Of a stretch of 64,000 bases of DNA, positions 1 through 8,178 are shown piece after piece. Numbering within the stretch: position 1 is the stretch's first letter; each line of letters starts with the position of its first letter. The notes under the pieces are model-generated. The model was given only the letters and a program-made list of their open reading frames with translations. It was not told where the DNA came from and ran no database searches. Made by a program: the position numbers and the translations under genes. Source of the DNA: Bordetella parapertussis (GTDB taxonomy: Bacteria; Pseudomonadota; Gammaproteobacteria; Burkholderiales; Burkholderiaceae_B); NCBI GenBank assembly GCA_945895265.1, contig CAMDEF010000016.1, positions 4,937-68,936 on the forward strand. The letters are read 5' to 3'.

Positions 1-343
1 GCGCCATGACAGAGAGGTCGGGTGGCATCACACCAAACCAGCGCTTGCCATCTTTTACACCCACTGACCCCATCATCAGATCACCGACTTTTTCGCCTGT
101 AAATAACAGGCTGGTGCGGATTTGTTCATCGGTCAGGCCGATATCGTTGAGTTTGTTATAGCGCATGGATGCAGCGCTATGGCAGTTTAGGCAATAGTTA
201 ACAAACAGCTTGGCACCGTTTTGCAGCGACGTGAGTTCGTTGATGCGATTAGGTGCGCGATCTAAGGGAAACTCGCCGCCCGCAGCACTGGCAGCGTTGC
301 AGGTGATCAGCAGGGCAAGAGCACAAAGCAGCTTCTTGATCAT
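1..343 (-). CDS. petC: Cytochrome c1 of the bc1 complex (partial, 3' end outside window)
   Basis: This is the membrane-anchored c-type haem subunit that passes electrons from the Rieske protein to soluble cytochrome c or the oxidase. Only about 114 N-terminal codons are present. They show a cleavable signal peptide (residues 1-20, ending ASA) and a CxxCH haem site at C51, C54 and H55 (CLNCH) followed by SAAS. The region LMMGSVGVKDGKRWFG lies further on. An upstream in-frame ATG exists at 349, but the ACGGA motif is better spaced for the ATG at 343. The gene begins about 25 bp after petB and is the last gene of petA-petB-petC, the usual proteobacterial fbc order. Identification is secure; the rest of the protein cannot be judged. 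Confidence 0.93.
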   Translation of the reverse strand, partial: MIKKLLCALALLITCNAASAAGGEFPLDRAPNRINELTSLQNGAKLFVNYCLNCHSAASMRYNKLNDIGLTDEQIRTSLLFTGEKVGDLMMGSVGVKDGKRWFGVMPPDLSVMA

Positions 344-368
344 GGTCATTCCGTAAATTAGGTTAGGC

Positions 369-1748
369 TCAATGGGCGTGGAACGTGACGCGGTCAGGGA
401 CCGGCTTGAAGGTTCCGAGACGGCTCCAGACAGGCATCAGGAAAAAGAAGCCCAGATAAATGAGCGTACCAATTTGCGAGAGCAAGTTAAAGACGTCTGT
501 TGGCGCTTGTGTACCGAGATAGCCCAAGACAACAAAGTTGGCAAAGAAGATACCGTAAAGCGTTTTGTGCCAGCCCGGGCGATAGCGTATGGATTTGACA
601 GGGCTGTAATCTAACCAAGGCAGGAAGAACAGCAGCACGACCGCACCACCCATTGCCACGACACCCCAGAACTTGGCGTCGATCAGGCGCAGCAACACGG
701 CAACGCCAAGTAGTACGACGGGCACAATCAGTTTGACTAAGCCTTTGCTACGAATAAACATGACGAGTGCCGCTATCACGGCGGAACCGGCAAGCACCCA
801 CGTGAAGTCGTCGGTCGTGGCGCGCAGCATTGAGTAGAACGGCGTGAAATACCAGACCGGTGCAATGTGCAAGGGTGTCTTGAGTGGGTCAGCTGGAATA
901 AAGTTGTTGAACTCAAGAAAGTAGCCGCCCATCTCGGGGGCGAAGAAAACAATCGCCATGAAGATGATAAGAAACCCCATAAAACCCATGATGTCGTGCA
1001 CGGTGTAGTAGGGGTGAAACGGGATGCCGTCAAGTGGACGACCATACTTATCTTTTTTGGTTTTGATATCAACGCCGTCTGGGTTGTTTGAACCCACCTC
1101 GTGCAAGGCGATCACGTGCGCAACAACCAGGCCGAGCAGCACCAAGGGAATGGCAATCACATGGAAGGCGAAGAAGCGATTCAGAGTGGCGTCAGACACC
1201 ACATAGTCACCCCGAATCCAGATCGAGAGTTCAGGACCAATAAAAGGAATCGCCGAGAAAAGGTTCACAATCACCTGTGCACCCCAGAAAGACATTTGTC
1301 CCCAGGGTAAGAGGTAGCCAAAAAATGCTTCGGCCATTAAGCACAAGAAAATACCAACACCGAAGATCCAGACCAACTCACGCGGTTTGCGGTATGAGCC
1401 GTAAATCAGCGCACGCACCATGTGCAGATAGACCACGACAAAAAACATCGAGGCTCCGGTTGAGTGCATATAGCGGATAAACCATCCGCCGGGCACTTCG
1501 CGCATGATGTATTCGACGGATTGAAACGCAAACTGCGCGTCGGGTTTGTAGTGCATGACCAAGAAAATACCGGTGACGATTTGCAGCACCAGCACTAGTA
1601 ATGAGAGGGCGCCAAAAAAGTACCAAAAGTTAAAGTTTTTTGGAGCATAGTACTCAGACAGGTGCGCTTTATATGTGGATGTCAGCGGAAAGCGCTGATC
1701 AATCCAACCTAGCAGTCCGGTCGTTTCGACAGTTTTATGGCCAGCCAT
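369..1748 (-). CDS. petB: Cytochrome b of the bc1 complex
   Basis: Integral membrane subunit of ubiquinol:cytochrome c oxidoreductase that carries haems bL and bH and both quinone sites. The 459-residue protein has many membrane segments. Haem ligands are H95 and H109 on one helix and H196 and H211 on another, with 13 and 14 residues between the members of each pair. The Qo region contains PWGQMSFWG near residue 148, and the ef-loop motif is PVWY at 297-300 instead of the mitochondrial PEWY. The extra residue in the second His pair and the PVWY form agree with what I recall of beta/gamma-proteobacterial cytochromes b, but I could not check this. It lies between petA and petC and is surely co-transcribed with them. 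The length suits a full 8-helix cytochrome b with a C-terminal extension. Confidence 0.97.
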   Translation of the reverse strand: MAGHKTVETTGLLGWIDQRFPLTSTYKAHLSEYYAPKNFNFWYFFGALSLLVLVLQIVTGIFLVMHYKPDAQFAFQSVEYIMREVPGGWFIRYMHSTGASMFFVVVYLHMVRALIYGSYRKPRELVWIFGVGIFLCLMAEAFFGYLLPWGQMSFWGAQVIVNLFSAIPFIGPELSIWIRGDYVVSDATLNRFFAFHVIAIPLVLLGLVVAHVIALHEVGSNNPDGVDIKTKKDKYGRPLDGIPFHPYYTVHDIMGFMGFLIIFMAIVFFAPEMGGYFLEFNNFIPADPLKTPLHIAPVWYFTPFYSMLRATTDDFTWVLAGSAVIAALVMFIRSKGLVKLIVPVVLLGVAVLLRLIDAKFWGVVAMGGAVVLLFFLPWLDYSPVKSIRYRPGWHKTLYGIFFANFVVLGYLGTQAPTDVFNLLSQIGTLIYLGFFFLMPVWSRLGTFKPVPDRVTFHAH

Positions 1749-1804
1749 GAAAACGGTTCCTTTACTTGTTCAGTGTCAAGTTGTGGGGGGTGAGCAACAG
1801 ACCG

Positions 1805-2446
1805 TTAGGCCTTGTTGTTCTCGTCAACCCCAACAACAATGCGGGTGTCGCTTAAATATTGGTACGGAGGCACTTCGAGATTGTCGGGTGCGGGTTTATT
1901 TTTAAACGCGCGACCGGCCATATCAAACGTTGAGCCATGGCAGGGGCACAGAAAGCCGCCATCCCAATTGGAAGGCAGACTTGGCTGTGGACCGGTGACA
2001 AACTTTGGTGTAGGCGAGCAGCCCAAATGAGTGCAGATACCAACGGCGACGAAGAGCTCTTGTTTACGCGAACGCCATTCGTTTTTTGCGTAGGCAGGCG
2101 TAAAACCCGGGCGATTTGAATTTGGGTCGGCGAGCTCACCCGCATTTTGCTTGAGCGAATCGAGTTGCTCTTTAGTGCGGCGAATGAGCCAAACAGGCTT
2201 GCCGCGCCATTCAACAGTGCGCATTTCGCCTGGCGCCAAGGTGCTAATGTCGACTTCAACTGGTGCGCCGGCAGCGCGGGCGCGATCAGACGGAGCAAAG
2301 GTGCTGACAAACGGTACCGCAGCGGCTAGACCCGCCACCCCACCCATCGCACAGGTTGTGCCGATCCAGAGACGGCGCGAGGGGTCAGACGGGAGCGTGG
2401 CCGGAACCGCACCTTCGTCGTCATGCATAACTGAATCCTGACTCAT
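1805..2446 (-). CDS. petA: Rieske iron-sulfur subunit of the bc1 complex
   Basis: The 2Fe-2S protein takes the first electron from ubiquinol at the Qo site and hands it to cytochrome c1. Box 1 is CTHLGC (C138, H140, C143) and box 2 is CPCHGS (C167, C169, H170). The cluster ligands are C138, H140, C167 and H170, and C143-C169 forms the disulfide. The N-terminus has a twin-arginine (R24-R25, RRLWIG) before one hydrophobic helix, fitting Tat-dependent membrane insertion; the tat genes lie 3 kb away. A longer frame reaches 2488, but an AGGATAGGAAG ribosome-binding site places the start at 2446 (MSQDS), giving 213 residues. It is the first gene of the pet operon, read away from mscL. Confidence 0.96.
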   Translation of the reverse strand: MSQDSVMHDDEGAVPATLPSDPSRRLWIGTTCAMGGVAGLAAAVPFVSTFAPSDRARAAGAPVEVDISTLAPGEMRTVEWRGKPVWLIRRTKEQLDSLKQNAGELADPNSNRPGFTPAYAKNEWRSRKQELFVAVGICTHLGCSPTPKFVTGPQPSLPSNWDGGFLCPCHGSTFDMAGRAFKNKPAPDNLEVPPYQYLSDTRIVVGVDENNKA

Positions 2447-2528
2447 CTTCCTATCCTTGTGGTTGCGCGGGCGGCCTAACCCTATCAACGCCGCCTAGCA
2501 GTCATTACCCAACAAACATCTTTCGTCT

Positions 2529-2556
2529 TGTTGCAAACGTTTTAACCCCTTATTAT
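2529..2556 (+). promoter_or_regulatory. Possible sigma-70 promoter for mscL
   Basis: A TTGTTG hexamer and a TATTAT hexamer are separated by 16 bp, about 40 bp before the mscL start. This is pattern recognition only. The same 150-bp divergent region must also hold the pet operon promoter, which I could not pick out. Confidence 0.3.
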
Positions 2557-2596
2557 AGCCCGACCGAGCCAGCACTTTCTATGGGAGAAATCAGAA

Positions 2597-3040
2597 ATGG
2601 CGCAAGGAAAAGGAATTTTCAAAGAATTTGAGCAATTTGCACTACGCGGAAATGTGGTTGATTTGGCTGTGGGCGTGATCGTAGGAGCGGCTTTTGGCAA
2701 GATTGTTGACTCTTTGGTCAAAGATATCGTCATGCCCCTAGTGAATTTTTTGGTAGGCGGTTCGGTTGATTTCAGTAACAAATACATTGTGCTGTCTCGC
2801 CCCGCACAGTATGCGGGGCCTGAAACATACGCTGACTTAACAAAGGCTGGCGCCAACTTGTTTGCCTGGGGTAATTTTTTAACAATCGTCATTAACTTTG
2901 TTTTGCTGGCGTTCGTGATCTTTTTTATGGTTAAGGCGATCAATACCGCGCGTGCCAAAATGGATTTGGCAGCACCACCGCCTAAGACCCCCGAGGACAT
3001 CGAGTTGCTTCGAGAAATCAGAGACTCGCTTAAAAAGTAG
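2597..3040 (+). CDS. mscL: Large-conductance mechanosensitive channel
   Basis: Inner-membrane pentameric channel that opens under high membrane tension and releases solutes after hypo-osmotic shock. The 147-residue protein starts with the amphipathic S1 helix ([22 protein letters not shown]) that runs into the pore-lining first helix containing the conserved [14 protein letters not shown] pattern. A periplasmic loop covers about residues 55-80. The second helix ([21 protein letters not shown]) is followed by a charged C-terminal bundle ending [10 protein letters not shown]. Length and motifs match the family. A GGGAGAAATC sequence serves as ribosome-binding site. The gene is divergent from petA and convergent with the Nif3-family gene, and is probably monocistronic. 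Confidence 0.97.
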   Translation: MAQGKGIFKEFEQFALRGNVVDLAVGVIVGAAFGKIVDSLVKDIVMPLVNFLVGGSVDFSNKYIVLSRPAQYAGPETYADLTKAGANLFAWGNFLTIVINFVLLAFVIFFMVKAINTARAKMDLAAPPPKTPEDIELLREIRDSLKK

Positions 3041-3160
3041 GCATTTACTTACTTCAAAAGGCCGTATTAACGACCCAATATGTTCGGTAAGGTTTACTCG
3101 GCGGGCTGACTAGGGCACGAGGTTGAGAAGCCCGGTGAGTGATTAACAGTGAAAGCGGCG

Positions 3161-3919
3161 TTACACCGGGTTGTCAAGGTCGACAAAGTCCACCCGGATA
3201 CCGAACTCTTGGGCAATCGCCTGTCCGAGCGCTTGGACACCATAGCGCTCAGTTGCGTGGTGGCCTGCGCTGATAAACCCCACGCCTGCCTCACGCGCGA
3301 GATGCACCGTAGGCTCAGAGACTTCGCCAGTGATAAACACTTGGGCGCCCCCGTGAATGGCCTGATCAAGCATGTTTTGGGCCGCCCCAGTGCACCAAGC
3401 AATCCGTTGTACGGCTAATTCTCCTGCGCCAATCACCAGGGGCGGGCGGTTTAAGCGCTGCTCGACGCGGCTGGCGATCTGGCCAAGGGTGTTGGCCCCC
3501 GGCATTGAACCAAACCAAAGTAGGCCATTTGAAGTCGTTGTTGGCTCTGCTACCAAGCCAAGCACCCGCGCGAGTTGTGCGTTGTTGCCAAGCACTGGGT
3601 GGGCGTCCAAAGGCAAATGAAAGGCCAACAAATTGATGTCGTGTGTCAGCAGCGCGGCGAGGCGTCGCTTGCGTGTGCCGAGTACCCTTGGGTCTTCGCC
3701 CTTCCAAAACCAACCATGATGCACAAGTAAGGCGTCGGCCTCGCGTTGGGCTGCGACGTCAATTAAGGCCTGACTTGCTGTCACGCCCGAGATAATATGC
3801 GAGATGGTTGGTTTACCTTGAACTTGAAGGCCATTTGGGCAGTAGTCATTGAAGGCAGCAGTGCTCAGGGTACTGTTGAGCCACTGCTCTAAAGTTTGGG
3901 TTGATACCGTTTTCATCAT
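3161..3919 (-). CDS. Nif3-like dinuclear metal-centre protein (YbgI/DUF34 family)
   Basis: Member of the Nif3/YbgI family of metal-binding proteins; the physiological substrate is not settled, although some members act as GTP cyclohydrolase I type 2-like or metal-handling proteins. Visible family features are NDYCPNGLQVQG near the N-terminus, the metal-binding LLVHHGWFWKGED, and FHLPLDAH; near the C-terminus are TGEVSEP and AGHHATERYGVQALG. All metal-site histidine motifs are therefore intact. The frame opens up to 3964, but that would run through the start of the divergent protease gene. I place the start at the ATG at 3919 (252 residues) behind GAGGTG. Only about 15 bp then separate the two divergent start codons. 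Confidence 0.9.
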   Translation of the reverse strand: MMKTVSTQTLEQWLNSTLSTAAFNDYCPNGLQVQGKPTISHIISGVTASQALIDVAAQREADALLVHHGWFWKGEDPRVLGTRKRRLAALLTHDINLLAFHLPLDAHPVLGNNAQLARVLGLVAEPTTTSNGLLWFGSMPGANTLGQIASRVEQRLNRPPLVIGAGELAVQRIAWCTGAAQNMLDQAIHGGAQVFITGEVSEPTVHLAREAGVGFISAGHHATERYGVQALGQAIAQEFGIRVDFVDLDNPV

Positions 3920-3934
3920 TTTCTGGAACACCTC

Positions 3935-5092
3935 ATGCGTCGTCTTTGGTTGCTGTTTGCCCAAGCGGTAACGGTCTGTATAGCAGTTTTATTTGTGGTG
4001 ACAACTTTGCGCCCAGATTGGCTGGCGGGTAAACCGCAACTTCGCAGCCCGAATGGCACTCTTGGATTATTGCCTAGTACGGACAGTAACGTTTCACAAG
4101 CACCAGGCTCTTACGCTGGAGCGGTGTCTGTCGCTGCGCCAGCGGTGGTCAATATTCACACCACGAAACGGATAACAGTGTCGCGGATTCCCTTGCCACC
4201 TGATCCGGTGATGCGCAAATTTTTTGAACAAATGCCCGGATTTAACCAAACACAACAAACTACCAGTTTGGGCTCGGGGGTGGTGGTGTCTGCCAAGGGG
4301 CATGTGCTAACGAACCTTCACGTCATTGAGGGGGCGGACGAGATTGTGGTGGCGCTCACAGATGGCCGTCAAGCGGTTGCCAAGGTGCTGGGCGTCGATG
4401 CAGACTCAGATCTTGCGGTGTTGCAAGTTGAAATGAGTCAGCTGCCTGTGTTGGGCTTTGCGTCACTTGACCCTCCTAAAATAGGGGATGTGGTGCTTGC
4501 CATTGGTAATCCGTTTGGTGTTGGCCAAACGATCACGATGGGTATCGTGTCCGCGCTAGGTCGTGAAGGGTTAGGTATCAACACCTATGAAAACTTCATT
4601 CAGACCGACGCCGCGATCAATCCAGGAAACTCAGGTGGGGCCTTGGTGGATACTCTGGGTCGTTTGGTGGGCATCAATACGGCAATTTATTCAAGATCCG
4701 GGGGCTCGCTAGGAATTGGCTTTGCGATTCCAGCCGTAGCGGCGCAAAAGGTCTTGAGCGAAATCGTGACGTTTGGCTTCGTGAAACGAGGTTGGCTGGG
4801 GATTGAGCCGCAAGATATGACAGCCGATTTGGCTCGTGCCTTCGGCTTAGAGAGGGTTCGCGGTGTGATTATTGCGGGCATCATGCGCGACGGCCCCGGC
4901 GCTAAAGGCGGCCTAAAGGTCGGTGATATTGTTCAAACAATTGCGGGTCAACCGGTTAACGATACCCAGCGGCTCATGGCGCGCATTGCTGCGAATGCGC
5001 CTGGTGAAACCGTTGAATTGGGTATCTATCGTAACGGGCGCACCCAAACCTTGACGATGACGCTAGGTCAGCGTCCGGTCAAGCCGAAGTGA
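3935..5092 (+). CDS. HtrA-family serine protease, membrane anchored (DegS/DegQ/AlgW type)
   Basis: Periplasmic PDZ serine protease. The N-terminus (residues 6-24) is one hydrophobic segment without a clear cleavage site, which suggests a membrane anchor as in DegS/AlgW. The catalytic triad is visible as H129 (LTNLHVIEGAD), D159 (DSDLAVLQV) and S233 (GNSGGAL). One PDZ domain covers about residues 280-380, and there is no second PDZ, unlike DegP/MucD. At 385 residues it fits the single-PDZ class. By analogy it may cleave an anti-sigma factor or degrade misfolded envelope proteins, but no rseA-like gene is in the window. The gene is divergent from the Nif3-family gene, with overlapping control regions, and convergent with the XRE regulator 12 bp downstream. 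Confidence 0.9.
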   Translation: MRRLWLLFAQAVTVCIAVLFVVTTLRPDWLAGKPQLRSPNGTLGLLPSTDSNVSQAPGSYAGAVSVAAPAVVNIHTTKRITVSRIPLPPDPVMRKFFEQMPGFNQTQQTTSLGSGVVVSAKGHVLTNLHVIEGADEIVVALTDGRQAVAKVLGVDADSDLAVLQVEMSQLPVLGFASLDPPKIGDVVLAIGNPFGVGQTITMGIVSALGREGLGINTYENFIQTDAAINPGNSGGALVDTLGRLVGINTAIYSRSGGSLGIGFAIPAVAAQKVLSEIVTFGFVKRGWLGIEPQDMTADLARAFGLERVRGVIIAGIMRDGPGAKGGLKVGDIVQTIAGQPVNDTQRLMARIAANAPGETVELGIYRNGRTQTLTMTLGQRPVKPK

Positions 5093-5104
5093 CTCAACAC
5101 GAGT

Positions 5105-5446
5105 CTACTTGGTGGGCTCTGCCGCGACGGCCTTAGCAACAGGTGGGTTCGCTGCGAACAAAGACTCGGCCTGTACAAATAATGGCCGACGTACGTTGGC
5201 GTCGAGGTGAAACGCGATTTCTTGCAGGCGCGCAAGTTCTTCGTCTTCGGTATAAAACCAACTGACTGGCATATTCAGTATTTCAGCCACACGGCACATC
5301 AGTTGATAGTCGGGTGAATGCTTACCGCGTTCGTATTGGTTCATACGAGCGCTTGCTGACATGGGGTCAATACCGGCGAGTTTGCCGAGCTTTTCTTGTG
5401 ACAACCCCGCGCGCAGACGGGCCTGTTTAAGACGATGAGCGAGCAC
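5105..5446 (-). CDS. XRE-family helix-turn-helix regulator
   Basis: Small DNA-binding protein of 113 residues. The N-terminal 60 residues form a Cro/CI-type HTH: LAHRLKQARLRAGLSQEKLGKLAGI, then a recognition segment and RMNQYERGKHSPDY. The tail (AEILNMPVSWFYTEDEELARL) resembles the short linker and helix of many single-domain XRE proteins that count a small repressor fold. The frame opens at a TTG at 5473, but an AAAGGGA ribosome-binding site five bases before a GTG at 5446 gives the family-like start. A roughly 200-bp AT-rich region precedes it. It lies behind the tat genes on the same strand but is probably expressed on its own. Its targets are unknown. Confidence 0.85.
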   Translation of the reverse strand: MLAHRLKQARLRAGLSQEKLGKLAGIDPMSASARMNQYERGKHSPDYQLMCRVAEILNMPVSWFYTEDEELARLQEIAFHLDANVRRPLFVQAESLFAANPPVAKAVAAEPTK

Positions 5447-5589
5447 GATGGTCCCTTTAAGTACCGTGACCAAACCACGATAGGTTCGATCTGACTAGGC
5501 ATTGATTAACTTGGCTGTAGCTAAGAATATTAACCAATGATAAAAAGATATACCTTAAAACATTTCGTCACAAGAGATATTTTTCTTGA

Positions 5590-5618
5590 AACCATTCATA
5601 CAAATAGGATAAATGGTT
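5590..5618. repeat. 7-bp inverted repeat in AT-rich region upstream of the XRE gene
   Basis: AACCATT at 5590-5596 and AATGGTT at 5612-5618 form perfect arms whose centres are 22 bp apart, about two helical turns. They lie within the AT-rich stretch 5500-5650 between tatC and the XRE gene. This could be an autoregulatory operator. Nothing else coding was seen in 5447-5662. Confidence 0.35.
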
Positions 5619-5662
5619 ACAGATATATTTAATGCGCAAACTAAGCCTAGTCTGTGCAAATC

Positions 5663-6481
5663 TTAGGACTCGGCATCAGTATTGTCTTGGCTGCGGGGCT
5701 TGACCCCAGTTGCAACCAAGATGCCAATCTCATACAGCACGCACAACGGTACAGCCAGCAAAAACTGACTAACGACGTCTGGTGGGGTCACCACGGCAGC
5801 AATCACAAAGGACCCTACGACGACGTAACCCCGTGCTTCTCTCAGCTTTGCGACAGTCACAATCCCCATGCGCACCAATAAGACGACGGCAACAGGGACT
5901 TCAAATGTGACCCCAAAGGCCAGAAACATGGTCATCACAAAGCTCAGATAGGCTTCGATATCAGGCGCCGGGGTGATCGACTCGGGCGCAAAGGACGCAA
6001 TAAAGGTGAAAACCGACTTGAACACAACGAAATAGCAAAAAGCCATCCCGGCAATAAAGAGCAACGAACTTGAAACGATCAAGGGCAGGGCTAAGCGCTG
6101 CTCGTGCCGATATAAACCAGGTGCCACAAAAGCCCACACCTGATAAAGCACGACGGGTAATGACACAACGAACGCAGCCATCATGGTGACTTTCATGGGC
6201 ACCATAAATGGAGTAATGACGCCCGTGGCGATCATGCGGGTACCTTGAGGTAGCGAGGCCAGCATCGGTGCGGCCAGAATGTCATAGATCACCGAGGCAC
6301 CGGGATAGATAAACAGCACAACAAATATGGCCACTACGGTGCCAACTGCGCGCAATAAACGAGTGCGCAGTTCAACCAGATGCGACATAAAACTTTCGTT
6401 GACTGCCGGCGCTTGCTCAGCGTCTGGATTAGGCTGGGTAGTGCCTTCAGTTGCGGTGTTAGCAGAACGGTCAGAGCTCAA
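5663..6481 (-). CDS. tatC: Sec-independent protein translocase TatC
   Basis: Six-helix membrane protein that, with TatB, recognises twin-arginine signal peptides and recruits TatA to export folded proteins such as the Rieske subunit encoded nearby. The family start is clear in SFMSHLVELRTRLLRAV (residues 29-45), followed by six hydrophobic segments. The conserved EIMAYLSF-like stretch appears as DIEAYLSFVMTMFLAFGVTFEVPVAVV, with the functionally important glutamate in FEVP. Length is 272 residues, with a short charged tail (KPRSQDNTDAES). The ATG overlaps the tatB stop by 4 bp, so translation is coupled. Confidence 0.97.
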   Translation of the reverse strand: MSSDRSANTATEGTTQPNPDAEQAPAVNESFMSHLVELRTRLLRAVGTVVAIFVVLFIYPGASVIYDILAAPMLASLPQGTRMIATGVITPFMVPMKVTMMAAFVVSLPVVLYQVWAFVAPGLYRHEQRLALPLIVSSSLLFIAGMAFCYFVVFKSVFTFIASFAPESITPAPDIEAYLSFVMTMFLAFGVTFEVPVAVVLLVRMGIVTVAKLREARGYVVVGSFVIAAVVTPPDVVSQFLLAVPLCVLYEIGILVATGVKPRSQDNTDAES

Positions 6482-7104
6482 GATGCAGATCCTGGGGTTG
6501 AAGAGGCGACCGAGGTCTGTTTTGGGTTGTGAGCCGTGGTAGGTGCCAAAGCGCCGAGCTCGAGTTGAGTTGGGGCTGCGGCGAGTGGCAGTGTGTGTGC
6601 GGCCGCCGGAACGAGTTCTGGCAGAGGCACTAACGTTGGGAGCGGATCTGGCACGAGCATGGCCTGCGCCTCAGCTTCGGCAAAAGAAGGGATTGAGGCT
6701 GCAGCGATACTCGAAGGGCTCGTATCGGTCACCGTTGCCAGCGAGGGCTTTGGGATCTCGGGGTTGACCGGCTCGACAAGATCCGAGCTGGTATGTGTCA
6801 ACGATTCTTTCAGCGCTGAGACGTCTTGTTCAAGTGACTCAAGAGGCTTGCGCAGCGAGGACTCGGTATTTTGCAGGCTTGACTGCACGCTTTGAGCGGC
6901 ATCTTGCATTTGGTCTTTTAGCTTGCGCAGCTCGTCGAGTTCGACTTCGCGCTGAATGTCAGTTTTGACATCATTCACATAGCGCTGCGCGCGCCCCACC
7001 AAGTGGCCGAGCGTACGAGCCACTTTGGGCAGACGCTCTGGGCCAATGACGACCAGAGCTACGACCCCGATTACGAGTAGTTCGGTAAAGCTGACGTCAA
7101 ACAT
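6478..7104 (-). CDS. tatB: Sec-independent protein translocase TatB
   Basis: Membrane-anchored partner of TatC in the Tat substrate receptor. The N-terminus MFDVSFTELLVIGVVALVVIGPERLP has the TatB signature: a glutamate in the membrane helix (E8) and the GPERLP hinge. An amphipathic helix (KVARTLGHLVGRAQRYVNDVKTDIQREVELDELRKLKDQ) follows. The remaining 110 or so residues are low-complexity, rich in Ala, Pro, Leu and Ser, and are not expected to be structured. Length is 208 residues. The gene overlaps tatC by 4 bp and follows tatA by about 50 bp. Confidence 0.96.
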   Translation of the reverse strand: MFDVSFTELLVIGVVALVVIGPERLPKVARTLGHLVGRAQRYVNDVKTDIQREVELDELRKLKDQMQDAAQSVQSSLQNTESSLRKPLESLEQDVSALKESLTHTSSDLVEPVNPEIPKPSLATVTDTSPSSIAAASIPSFAEAEAQAMLVPDPLPTLVPLPELVPAAAHTLPLAAAPTQLELGALAPTTAHNPKQTSVASSTPGSAS

Positions 7105-7153
7105 GGTGTGTGATGTGCCAAAAAGACTCAGCTAGAAAAGCTAGCGGAAAGGG

Positions 7154-7417
7154 TTAACGCGGACCGGGCTGAGTATTTGATGTCTCTTTTGCTTGTACGT
7201 CTATGGTCTCGGCCGAGGCAACGCGTTGCACCGGTGCCGCCTCAGCTGCTGCTGTGGTAGCCTCGCTTTCTTTCGCGTTTGGGTCTTTCATGCCTTCTTT
7301 GAAGCCTTTCACCGCACCGCCTAAATCGGCTCCGATGTTTCTAATCTTTTTGGTGCCAAAAACGAGTGCAACAATAACCAAAACAATTAGCCAGTGCCAA
7401 ATACTAAAACTACCCAT
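7154..7417 (-). CDS. tatA: Sec-independent protein translocase TatA
   Basis: Pore- or membrane-weakening component of the Tat system. The 87-residue protein starts [27 protein letters not shown]: one transmembrane helix, then the FGTKK hinge and the amphipathic helix [18 protein letters not shown]. The frame opens 45 bp earlier, but GGAGAACGATC directly before the ATG at 7417 sets the start. The tail is polar and variable. It is the first of tatA-tatB-tatC and follows the HIT gene by only 14 bp, so it is probably read through from the his genes. Confidence 0.97.
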   Translation of the reverse strand: MGSFSIWHWLIVLVIVALVFGTKKIRNIGADLGGAVKGFKEGMKDPNAKESEATTAAAEAAPVQRVASAETIDVQAKETSNTQPGPR

Positions 7418-7431
7418 GATCGTTCTCCAGA

Positions 7432-7800
7432 TTAATTCTTGATGGGGGTGAAGCCCTGCCAAGGGCGTTTACCACCAAGGATATGAAAATGCAGGTGTTT
7501 AATCTCTTGGCCGCCCTCAAGGCCTGAATTCGTGGTGAGACGAAAACCGCCTTCAGGTCCCGGGTTGCAGCCATTTGTTAACGCGATGTGTTGCACTTGA
7601 GTCAGCATTCTACCTAACCAGCCAGCATCTTCGGGTTTGATATCTTGCATAGACACGATATGGTGACGAGGCACCATCAGCAAATGTACCGGAGCTGCGG
7701 GGTGAATATCATGAAAAACCACACAATCATCATCGGTGTAGACGATTTTTGCAGGGATTTCACCTTTCACAATCTTGCAGAAGAGGCAGTTTTCGCTCAT
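7432..7800 (-). CDS. HIT-family nucleotide hydrolase/transferase (HinT-like)
   Basis: Small histidine-triad protein of 122 residues, probably a purine nucleoside phosphoramidase of the HinT branch. The active-site triad is HLHFHI (H102, H104, H106). The N-terminus [17 protein letters not shown] has two cysteines (C5, C8) that in relatives contribute to a zinc site with downstream histidines. The longer frame to 8010 runs back through hisE and is ruled out; the start is the ATG at 7800. The gene sits between hisE (10 bp) and tatA (14 bp). This placement at the end of the his cluster is common in betaproteobacteria. Confidence 0.93.
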   Translation of the reverse strand: MSENCLFCKIVKGEIPAKIVYTDDDCVVFHDIHPAAPVHLLMVPRHHIVSMQDIKPEDAGWLGRMLTQVQHIALTNGCNPGPEGGFRLTTNSGLEGGQEIKHLHFHILGGKRPWQGFTPIKN

Positions 7801-7810
7801 GAGAGGTCGT

Positions 7811-8176
7811 TTATGGGTTACGGGAAGCTTTTTCTTGAAGGCCAGATACGCCTTCGCGCCTTGCCAACTCGGCCAATACCTGTTCAGGGCGCAAACCATG
7901 TTCAGTGAGCACCACCAAGCAATGAAACCACAAATCTGCTGTTTCTGCCACGATTCGCTCGGATTGTTGGTCTTTGACCGCCATGACGAGTTCAGTGGCT
8001 TCTTCACCAATCTTTTTTAACGCAGCGTCGGGCCCTTTCGAAAACAACTTTGCCACATAGGAGGTAGCAGGATCGCCACCGTTCGCAGGCAAACGAGTCG
8101 CTAGTATGTCAGCGATTCTTGCCAGAATGACATCGGACGTGTCGGTCGGTGAGGTGTCGGAGGAAGAGGCTGTCAT
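7811..8176 (-). CDS. hisE: Phosphoribosyl-ATP pyrophosphatase
   Basis: Second step of histidine synthesis: removes pyrophosphate from PR-ATP to give PR-AMP. The 121-residue protein is a MazG-fold all-alpha enzyme. The conserved segment [31 protein letters not shown] contains the KIGEEATE metal-binding pattern, and [13 protein letters not shown] supplies the second acidic pair. HisE and HisI are separate proteins here, unlike the fused HisIE of enterobacteria. It starts 2 bp after the hisI stop and is translated in the same operon. Confidence 0.96.
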   Translation of the reverse strand: MTASSSDTSPTDTSDVILARIADILATRLPANGGDPATSYVAKLFSKGPDAALKKIGEEATELVMAVKDQQSERIVAETADLWFHCLVVLTEHGLRPEQVLAELARREGVSGLQEKASRNP

Positions 8177-8178
8177 GT

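Noticed and set aside
372..614. Plus-strand frames over petB and other conserved minus-strand genes
   Set aside because: They are shadows of highly conserved coding frames, show no family motifs and have no ribosome-binding sites. The same holds for the many other long antisense frames in the window.
3920..3964. Upstream start of the Nif3-family gene
   Set aside because: It would cover the start codon of the divergent protease and adds residues not found in the family.
7801..8010. Long N-terminal extension of the HIT protein
   Set aside because: It would run through the hisE coding region in another frame; the family start with CLFC is at 7800.
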